A program made the position numbers and the translations under genes. Under the pieces are notes generated by a model that ran no database searches, was not told where the DNA came from, and saw only the letters and a program-made list of their open reading frames with translations. Positions 27,399 through 33,202 of a stretch of 49,393 nucleotides of DNA are shown in pieces (the first letter of the stretch is position 1; each line of letters starts with the position of its first letter). The stretch comes from UBA7692 sp964650845 (GTDB lineage Bacteria > Bacteroidota > Bacteroidia > Chitinophagales > LD1), in contig CAZYXR010000013.1 in the NCBI GenBank assembly GCA_964650845.1, positions 1 to 49,393 on the forward strand. The letters are read 5' to 3'.

Positions 27399-27725
27399 AT
27401 GAAAACATTAGCCTTAGCATGCCTACTCGGCATCAGTTTACTCGCGCCCATCCAGGGCACTTTTGCTGCACCCGAAAAAACAAATGCAGAAAAGAAAATT
27501 GTCGATTGCTCGCTCGAAGGGCAAGTACTGCTCGCATCCAGCAACCAAAGCGATGGCGAACTAAAATGGATAAAAATCATCAGCTATCCATCTCTAAACA
27601 TGGTAGCCTACACCACCTGCGAAGGCTACTCTTGCTCGCTCAGTGTAGCAGGCCTGCCCACAGGCCAGTACTATGCCGAAGTGCTGTGCCACAGAACCAC
27701 ACACACCTTCTGGTTCAACCTCTAA
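27399..27725 (+). CDS. small secreted protein, unrecognised
   Basis: A 108-residue protein with a clear signal peptide (MKTLALACLLGISLLAP, cleavage near TFA-AP). The mature part has four Cys (VDCSLEG, TTCEGYSCS, EVLCHR). Its C-terminal half, with SVAGLPTGQYYAEVLCH, resembles the beta-sandwich of T9SS sorting domains (LPxGxYxxxV pattern), although the protein is too short to be an ordinary cargo. It follows a terminator and is followed by a hairpin terminator, so it is probably monocistronic. I infer a secreted or surface protein and cannot say more. Confidence 0.7.
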   Translation: MKTLALACLLGISLLAPIQGTFAAPEKTNAEKKIVDCSLEGQVLLASSNQSDGELKWIKIISYPSLNMVAYTTCEGYSCSLSVAGLPTGQYYAEVLCHRTTHTFWFNL

Positions 27726-27776
27726 CAACCTCATCTTTTACAACCACAATCGGCAACCTGCTGCGTCCCATCACAA

Positions 27777-29234
27777 CTACGCCTGCACAAACTTTGTGCA
27801 GGCTTTTTCTTGCAGCAATTTAAGCCGCTCCACCAGCCAATGCTTACCCGCAAAAAACTCCTCGCCACATAACTCCTCCAGCAACTTTTTATGCGAATCG
27901 CCATCTACACTACCCACCACACCCTTGGCATATTTTATAAACAACCTAAACACATGATCGTACTTGCCAAGTTCACCCTTGTTGCGCAAAACAAACTTCG
28001 AAAACGCTTCCAAAAACTTCAACTGCTCATCCTTATCATCTGGAGCATACTCATATAAACACACATACTGCCACCGCCTTATCACCCCATTATACAGCAC
28101 ATCCTCCTTTGCCTGTGCCGTTTGCAAACTCTGTATCGCCCGCTTATAATCTCCCTTCTGGTATTGCAACAAACCAATCGCAAAACCCTCATTATAACTT
28201 CGCAATTCTTTTGGCAAACAAGGCGTATATGTCTTTATAAAATCCTCTAACCATGCCACCGGCTTCTTGCAAACTATAGCATTCGATACCACATTTCTAT
28301 ACGTTATCGGCAACAGCCTTCCGTTAGCAACAAAAAAATCATTCCGCATCTTCCATTCCATCCACCACAGGTACTCTGCCGCTGCCGCCTCTACACCTCT
28401 GTTACTCCACTGTATACTAAGGTTCACTGCAAAATCACACACTTCCACCACCGTTTGTCGCAGCCGCTCATCACCATGCTCCACTACAAAATCCTTCATC
28501 TTTTTGTAATGCTCTTCATATACTTCATAATCTGTTTCCAACAGCATTTTATACACCTCCACAAACAAAAAAATGTATGGATACTCCACCCCGCAATATG
28601 GCCTCAACACCTCCAGCACATCCCCCTCATTAAACCACGGCAACGCAGTGCCAAAAATCTTATTGCGGCTAATAGCCTCACACTGATACCGCAACTTCTT
28701 CAAAGCATAATACACATCCAATGTATCCACCACAGGCGCAATATCATTCTGTTGCGAACGCCTCAGTTTTGCATCAAAACCATTCAGCCGCACCTCCTCC
28801 AGCAAATGCTTACTCTCCATCACATCAATATGCTGGTTCGCATCACGCACCACACCATCCATCGCTATCGCATACCATTCGCTCGCCCGCTCAGCCAATC
28901 CCATATTTTTCAAGCCAAGCACCTTATGCAACAGCACTCCACGCCCGTTTTGCTCCCACTGCTGCAAAGCCACAAAATCTTCAAAACACCCAAGCAACTC
29001 CGAACCCGCCCGCGCCTGTATCTGCTGCGTCTTCAACTTCAACCGCTTCTTGGCTATCAATGCCACATTAACCTTAGCCTCCGTAAAGTTTGGATAAACC
29101 TCCCGCATATACCCCCACAATTCAACCGCATAAGCAGTATGATGAAAATATACCGAAGCCATATACTCCCCAAATCGCCTCTCGGTAGCCCTGTCCATAG
29201 CCCCAAGCGCACTAACCAATTTTTGTAAATGCAT
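27777..29234 (-). CDS. hypothetical alpha-helical repeat protein
   Basis: A 485-residue protein without a signal peptide, which I do not recognise. It is almost entirely helical with irregular TPR-like pairs, for example YNEGFAIGLLQYQKGDYKRA with IQSLQTAQ, and VFRLFIKYAKGVVG. It is rich in Trp, Val, Tyr and Glu, partly because its codons come from the G/T-rich strand. The N-terminus MHLQKLVSALGAMDR was chosen as the only reasonable start. It is the only minus-strand gene in the AC-rich stretch. A cytoplasmic scaffold or protein-protein interaction role is a guess from the helical repeats. Confidence 0.75.
   Translation of the reverse strand: MHLQKLVSALGAMDRATERRFGEYMASVYFHHTAYAVELWGYMREVYPNFTEAKVNVALIAKKRLKLKTQQIQARAGSELLGCFEDFVALQQWEQNGRGVLLHKVLGLKNMGLAERASEWYAIAMDGVVRDANQHIDVMESKHLLEEVRLNGFDAKLRRSQQNDIAPVVDTLDVYYALKKLRYQCEAISRNKIFGTALPWFNEGDVLEVLRPYCGVEYPYIFLFVEVYKMLLETDYEVYEEHYKKMKDFVVEHGDERLRQTVVEVCDFAVNLSIQWSNRGVEAAAAEYLWWMEWKMRNDFFVANGRLLPITYRNVVSNAIVCKKPVAWLEDFIKTYTPCLPKELRSYNEGFAIGLLQYQKGDYKRAIQSLQTAQAKEDVLYNGVIRRWQYVCLYEYAPDDKDEQLKFLEAFSKFVLRNKGELGKYDHVFRLFIKYAKGVVGSVDGDSHKKLLEELCGEEFFAGKHWLVERLKLLQEKACTKFVQA
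27781..27808 (+). terminator. terminator for the small secreted gene, embedded in the end of the opposing gene
   Basis: Arms gcctgcacaaa and tttgtgcaggc are exact inverses separated by a single base, so the functional loop would be 3-5 bases, followed by TTTTTC on the + strand. The same bases encode the last residues of the minus-strand 485-residue protein. Confidence 0.8.
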
Positions 29235-29605
29235 ATCCCACAGTCAGCTTTGTGTTCAAAGTAAAAATAACCCTTTGTGTCATATTTTCAATTACACAAT
29301 ATAGCTCATTGGTTTTTAATATTAAGATGCCGCTCCTTACCCCTTTAGCCACAACATCGCCCCCAACCCACCACCACACATCACCCACCATCATCCACCC
29401 GAAACTGTAAAAAACAAATACCCACAAAACTACCACCCATCCATCATCTTAGCGATGCCATCCTCCACATCCCACTCCGCCAAAATGTAAAAACCACCAC
29501 ATTCTGTCCCTTTGCCAACCAACACCCCATCCATATACTTGCCCCTGCATCCACACACAAGCAACCATGCATGCAATCAAAATTTTAACTGTCAAACAGT
29601 CAGCA
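29235..29605. other. 371-base AC-rich stretch, mostly without a gene
   Basis: Very rich in A and C on the + strand with many short CCA/ACC runs. It holds the 5' flank of the 485-residue gene and, from 29567, the first codons of the heptad-repeat reading frame. I see no RNA gene, hairpin or clear promoter. Confidence 0.6.
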
Positions 29606-29827
29606 ATGCCAATTAAAAGCACCGCAATGGCAGATAAAAGCACCACAATGCCAATTAAAAGCACCACAATGCCAATTAAAAGCACCACAATGCCGATTGA
29701 AAGCACCGCAATGCCAATTGAAGTAACCACAATACCAATTGAAAGCACCACAACCCCAATTAAAAGCACCGCAACCCCAATTAAAAACACCGCAATGCCA
29801 ATTGAAGTAATCACAACCAATAAATAA
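29567..29827 (+). CDS. possible heptapeptide-repeat protein (uncertain)
   Basis: An 86-codon frame starting MHAIKILTVKQSA and continuing as ten heptads of the form MPIKSTT/MPIESTA, ending ITTNK. It stops seven bases before the next gene's ATG, so it could be a coupled upstream gene or leader. Against it: no signal peptide, no known family, and substitutions between units mostly change the amino acid (Lys/Glu swaps, Ser to Val), so selection on the peptide is not apparent. The repeat also leaves long open frames on the opposite strand. Confidence 0.35.
   Translation: MHAIKILTVKQSAMPIKSTAMADKSTTMPIKSTTMPIKSTTMPIESTAMPIEVTTIPIESTTTPIKSTATPIKNTAMPIEVITTNK
29606..29815 (+). repeat. tandem repeat, 21 bp x 10
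   Basis: Ten consecutive 21-base units with consensus atgccaattaaaagcaccac followed by a. Units 3 and 4 are identical; the others differ at one to five positions. The unit length is a multiple of three, so one heptapeptide frame runs through the whole array. Confidence 0.97.
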
Positions 29828-29834
29828 ACACACA

Positions 29835-30734
29835 ATGAACAACTATCAAAACGCACAAGTAAACATGTTAGACGCAGTAAAGCTCTTCTTTACCGAAAAC
29901 ATGACCATCACCAACACCTTCCCACCACTCACCACACAAATTACCCAATTCACCGACATCCACACCAACCTCAAACAAGCAATCCAGCTTCAAATAATAC
30001 CCACCACAGGCATCACAGCCGATAAAAAAGAAGAAGCCGAAAAACTAATCGAAATGATACTCCCCAAAGCACGCCTCGCACACGCATGGGCCGTTACCAC
30101 CAAAAACAACGACCTCGCCCAAATATTCGACACCACAGAATACAACCTCGAACGCCTCACCGAAAACGACCTCACATCCACCGCACAAAACATTCACGAC
30201 ACCCTCAACAACAACCTCTCCGCACTCACACCCTACGGCTTCACTCCAACCACACTCACCACCATCCAAAGCCAAATAGACCTCTTCCAAAACCTCATCG
30301 GCACACCCGAAGTAGCCTCCAGCAACCGCGAAACCGCCACTAAAGCCATAGCTCAATACATTAAAAACGCCACCGATATACTCAAAATCACCGATGACCT
30401 CATCTTCGGCAACTTCACCGACACCGAACCTGCCTTCGTAAACATCTACAACAACGTACGCCAAATCATCAACACCGGAACCCGCCACACAGGCATCCGC
30501 GCCACCATCACCACCTCCGGCTCCGACTCCCCAATCCAAAACGCCACACTACTACTCCACGAACTCAACCGCACCGCCACCTCCAACATCACAGGCACTG
30601 CCGAAATACTCAAATTCACTGCCGGCACCTACCACTTCACCACCTCACACCCCACCCACCAACCCCTCACACAAATCCTCAAAATCACACGAGGCAAAAT
30701 CCTCGAAATCAACATACAACTCCCTCCACTATAA
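29835..30734 (+). CDS. hypothetical protein: helical N-terminus plus CnaB/carboxypeptidase-regulatory-like C-terminus
   Basis: A 299-residue protein without a signal peptide. Residues 1 to about 215 are helical (for example ADKKEEAEKLIEMILPKARL and ATKAIAQYIKNATDILK), looking like a long four-helix bundle. Residues about 220-299 form a beta-sandwich of the carboxypeptidase-regulatory/CnaB type: IRATITTSGSDSPIQNATLL, then GTAEILKFTAGTYHFTTSHP, with the usual G-x-Y turn. It is extremely rich in Thr, Asn and Ile, reflecting the A+C-rich strand. The start ATG follows the heptad-repeat frame by seven bases. Function unknown; a surface or scaffold protein is a guess. Confidence 0.75.
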   Translation: MNNYQNAQVNMLDAVKLFFTENMTITNTFPPLTTQITQFTDIHTNLKQAIQLQIIPTTGITADKKEEAEKLIEMILPKARLAHAWAVTTKNNDLAQIFDTTEYNLERLTENDLTSTAQNIHDTLNNNLSALTPYGFTPTTLTTIQSQIDLFQNLIGTPEVASSNRETATKAIAQYIKNATDILKITDDLIFGNFTDTEPAFVNIYNNVRQIINTGTRHTGIRATITTSGSDSPIQNATLLLHELNRTATSNITGTAEILKFTAGTYHFTTSHPTHQPLTQILKITRGKILEINIQLPPL

Positions 30735-30795
30735 ACACACCCCACCGCCAATGCCGAAAAGCGGATATTCAAATAGAGTAGGCACAAAAACAAAT
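30733..30795 (+). repeat. leader repeat, copy 1
   Basis: Matches the stretch at 31708-31771, with shared blocks aacacaccccacc, agcggata and agtaggca. It ends about ten bases before the start codon of the Cys-rich lipoprotein gene. Confidence 0.7.
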
Positions 30796-30804
30796 TTCAC
30801 ACAC

Positions 30805-31020
30805 ATGAAAAAAACACTACTAATCCTCGCAGCCTCCGCTGCCATCCTCAGCACAACTTCCGGCTGTGCCAAATGCGTTGTATGTTCCCAAAAAGATGGA
30901 GACGAATACCACAAATTTGAAGTCTGCGACAAAGAATACGACAAAGATGATATTGACGATGCCATCGAAAGCGCTGAAAGCAATGGCTACAAATGCCACG
31001 CCAAATCACGCGCACTTTAA
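30805..31020 (+). CDS. small Cys-rich lipoprotein
   Basis: A 71-residue protein. The ATG at 30805 was chosen because it opens a textbook lipoprotein signal (MKKTLLILAASAAILSTTSG, then C at the lipobox). The mature part starts CAKCVVCSQK and contains further Cys in FEVCDKE and YKCHAKS, five in all counting the lipidated one. The middle is strongly acidic (KEYDKDDIDDAIESAES). Closely spaced Cys and acidic residues suggest metal binding or disulphides. Its leader repeats one found before the zinc-finger-like miniprotein. Unrecognised family. Confidence 0.75.
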   Translation: MKKTLLILAASAAILSTTSGCAKCVVCSQKDGDEYHKFEVCDKEYDKDDIDDAIESAESNGYKCHAKSRAL

Positions 31021-31112
31021 CTCTAAAAAAGCGCTTGGTGATACATCATCAACCGCTTCACTACCAACGCCCACAACCCCCAAGCCAAGCCCTCCCACAA
31101 CCCTCCCCAGCT

Positions 31113-31170
31113 NNNNNNNNNNNNNNNNNNNNNNNNNNNNNNNNNNNNNNNNNNNNNNNNNNNNNNNNNN
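31113..31170. other. assembly gap (58 N)
   Basis: The right flank starts with a direct repeat (acccaacaaacaaac twice), so low complexity may be what broke the assembly. Confidence 0.99.
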
Positions 31171-31229
31171 ATACCCAACAAACAAACACCCAACAAACAA
31201 ACGCACAATCGTAAAGCAAAAACATCAGC

Positions 31230-31622
31230 ATGACATACCATCCACACACATCCACCCAACACACACCCTTCATAGTCATCTCCACTATCGAAGCCCACTA
31301 CCGCATACCCCTCCACCAAATCATCTACCTCACCTCCCACAACTCCAGCACCCAACTCCACATACAAGGCAACCACCACCTCGTAGCCGCGCACCCCATC
31401 ACCCACTTCGAAACACAACTCACACCACACGGCTTCCTCCGTATCCACCAATCCACCATCATCAACACACTACACCTCCACGCCATCTGCAAAAAAGACG
31501 ACACCAACACAGCACTCCTCTCCACCGGNNNNNNNNNNCTTAAAGCACTCAGCATAGAACAAAACCGCAACCACCCACCGCAACCATATAACCCACCAAA
31601 ACAACCAATTACAGGAAACTAA
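31230..31622 (+). CDS. stand-alone LytTR DNA-binding domain protein, with internal gap
   Basis: About 130 residues with no receiver domain. The LytTR pattern is clear: IPLHQIIYLTSHNSSTQLHI, a hydrophobic strand, then FLRIHQSTIINTLHLHAI, matching the family's F-x-R-hydrophobic-H-x-S-x-hydrophobic-hydrophobic-N motif. LytTR proteins bind direct repeats in promoters. The N-run at 31529-31538 falls in the last strand, so the final 30 residues and frame are uncertain. It is encoded between the Cys-rich lipoprotein and the double-zinc-knuckle miniprotein and may regulate this cluster (inference). Confidence 0.82.
   Translation: MTYHPHTSTQHTPFIVISTIEAHYRIPLHQIIYLTSHNSSTQLHIQGNHHLVAAHPITHFETQLTPHGFLRIHQSTIINTLHLHAICKKDDTNTALLSTXXXXLKALSIEQNRNHPPQPYNPPKQPITGN
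31529..31538. other. assembly gap (10 N)
   Basis: Placeholder gap near the end of the LytTR domain. The downstream frame fits a plausible C-terminal helix (LKALSIEQNR) if the gap is taken as given. Confidence 0.99.
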
Positions 31623-31707
31623 ATACCAAATTCACATAAATCAAGCAAGCTATCACCAATCAACCCAAGTTCGCACCCGCCTCCGGCTAAAACTACAACC
31701 ACTATGC

Positions 31708-31771
31708 AAAACACACCCCACCACCCACGCCCAACAGCGGATACACAAACAAAGTAGGCAACACAAAAAAA
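31708..31771 (+). repeat. leader repeat, copy 2
   Basis: Counterpart of 30733-30795: same order of blocks and nearly the same spacing, again ending shortly (11 bases) before a start codon. Confidence 0.7.
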
Positions 31772-31782
31772 GCAACCATCCA

Positions 31783-31944
31783 ATGAAAAACAACACAACC
31801 ATCATCCTCACAAACTGGAGTCCCGAAAAAGGCCCCGAAAATCCCAAAATTCAAACCTGTCCCTCATGCAACGGTTCTGGGAAAGTAAACGGTACCACCT
31901 GCAATACCTGTGGCGGAAGCGGCAAAATCAAAGCAAATTCATAA
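31783..31944 (+). CDS. DnaJ-type double zinc-knuckle miniprotein
   Basis: A 53-residue gene. It starts MKNNTTIILTNW and contains two CxxCxGxG motifs, CPSCNGSG (residues 26-33) and CNTCGGSG (40-47), the hallmark of the DnaJ/HSP40 Cys-rich zinc domain. Here there is a single pair, where DnaJ has four repeats. One pair can build one zinc site. There is no J-domain, signal or membrane segment. It follows the LytTR gene and the second leader repeat and lies 43 bases before the start of the next gene. Probably a small zinc-binding chaperone-like or RNA/protein-binding peptide (inference). Confidence 0.8.
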   Translation: MKNNTTIILTNWSPEKGPENPKIQTCPSCNGSGKVNGTTCNTCGGSGKIKANS

Positions 31945-31987
31945 CTATCGCATACAACAAATTATCAATCTCACAATCAACATCAAA

Positions 31988-33061
31988 ATGAAAAAAAAGC
32001 TATTTCTACTCTTCTTCATCAACCTAACACTTCTCACCCAAGCACAAACGCCAAACTACCCCATTCCAGACTTCGACAACGTACCATACTACTACGATGA
32101 ACCAACAAATACACTCATCCCAATGTCAAAAGCAAACTACCGCATCGAAATGAAAGCCAAAGGCCTATTCGGTGCAGGCGCATACATCGTAGTCTCAGGC
32201 TCAGCATCCAATACCCGATACTCCAACACACAAAACCTCCAATTTATTATCCACTTCGATGATGCAAGAACAGAACCCTCCACCCTCTACTCATTAGTAC
32301 CACTTACAATCAACAAAAAAAACAACAACAACCAACGCGAATACATGGTAAAATCACAAGGTCTCGGTCATGCCGAAACCAATTCAACCCAAGTATCTAC
32401 TACTGCTAAAAAAATCGGTGAAGGTCTATACCTAATAAAATTCGCTGGCGAAATCCCACTCGGAGAATTTGCCATAACCATCGAAAAAACAAAACAAGGC
32501 TACGACTTCGGCATTGATGCCAACACCAATCCGGCATCACAAACAGCAACACCAAATACCACCACCACTCAACCGGCAGTAAAAGCAAACACTCAAGCCG
32601 CAACCATCTATCCCGAACCAGACTTCGATAACCTCGTATATCATCTAAATACAACCGATAACTCATTGGTAGATTTAGAACGCGCCATAAACGCTAAATC
32701 CGAAGGCGCATTCGGCTTCCTTAATCTAAATAGCTCCATCTCCATTGCCGGCAAAACATCATCCATAAAACTTACTGCCGATGATAAAAACACCTTCGTT
32801 GTACGCCTTGCAAATGCAGCCGACCCTTATACCGTTGTAGAATTAGTTCCTTGTATCGTTAACGAAGAAAAACAAACACGCGACTACAGCCCCAGTGCCA
32901 AAAAAGACCAAACCCCAATCACCGCCATTCCACTCAAATTCAAACGTATCAACGGCAACAATTACCTGATATCCCCACTTACACCATTGCCTAAAGGTCT
33001 ATACTTCTTCATCAACAAAGCCATAAAAGAAAAATCAATCTTTGCCTTCGAAGTAATTTAA
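31988..33061 (+). CDS. secreted protein made of two copies of an unrecognised domain
   Basis: A 357-residue protein. The ATG at 31988 gives a clean signal peptide (MKKKLFLLFFINLTLLTQAQ); an in-frame ATG 26 codons upstream falls in the preceding gene. The mature protein is an internal duplication: YPIPDFDN at residues 24-31 and YPEPDFDN at 208-215 each start a domain of about 150 residues with the same order of motifs (Ile/Ala-Lys-Ser/Ala-(K)-G-(A)-F-G, then ISIAG/VVSGS, then STLYSLVPL against YTVVELVPC, then GEGLYLIKF against NNYLISPL, then PLGEFAI against PKGLYFF). A Thr/Ala/Asn linker joins them. I do not recognise the domain; it looks all-beta. Confidence 0.8.
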   Translation: MKKKLFLLFFINLTLLTQAQTPNYPIPDFDNVPYYYDEPTNTLIPMSKANYRIEMKAKGLFGAGAYIVVSGSASNTRYSNTQNLQFIIHFDDARTEPSTLYSLVPLTINKKNNNNQREYMVKSQGLGHAETNSTQVSTTAKKIGEGLYLIKFAGEIPLGEFAITIEKTKQGYDFGIDANTNPASQTATPNTTTTQPAVKANTQAATIYPEPDFDNLVYHLNTTDNSLVDLERAINAKSEGAFGFLNLNSSISIAGKTSSIKLTADDKNTFVVRLANAADPYTVVELVPCIVNEEKQTRDYSPSAKKDQTPITAIPLKFKRINGNNYLISPLTPLPKGLYFFINKAIKEKSIFAFEVI

Positions 33062-33111
33062 CTAACCAGCCAATATCACACCCATGTAAACACATTAGCA
33101 ATCATTACCAA

Positions 33112-33145
33112 AACAAGCCGTCAAACAACAAATTGACGGCTTGTT
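33112..33145 (+). terminator. hairpin between two secreted-protein genes
   Basis: A 13-bp stem (aacaagccgtcaa / ttgacggcttgtt) with an eight-base loop. It lacks a strong T-run, so it may be an inefficient terminator or an mRNA-stabilising hairpin. Confidence 0.55.
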
Positions 33146-33202
33146 CCAATATATAATACCCCCACAATGAATAAATTACCCCACAAACACAAACAACACG
33201 AC

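Noticed and set aside
28455..29228. Plus-strand reading frame of 257 codons opposite the 485-residue gene
   Set aside because: Its composition (His, Pro, Ile, Gln rich) is that of an antisense shadow in an AC-rich strand; the minus-strand gene has a regular helical pattern.
29606..29815. CRISPR array
   Set aside because: Units are contiguous with no unique spacers, and no cas genes are present.
29449..29856. Minus-strand reading frame of 135 codons across the 21-bp array, giving a hydrophobic heptad repeat
   Set aside because: It stays open only because the repeat unit is a multiple of three and lacks stops in this phase; the flanks look non-coding and the + frame is better placed against the next gene.
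30045..30539. Minus-strand frame of 164 codons, Gly/Val/Cys rich, inside the 299-residue gene
   Set aside because: Shadow of the biased + strand gene; low complexity with no domain, start context or neighbour support.
30866..31543. Plus-strand 225-codon frame spanning the 58-N gap
   Set aside because: It overlaps the lipoprotein and LytTR genes in another frame and consists of His/Pro/Thr low-complexity sequence.
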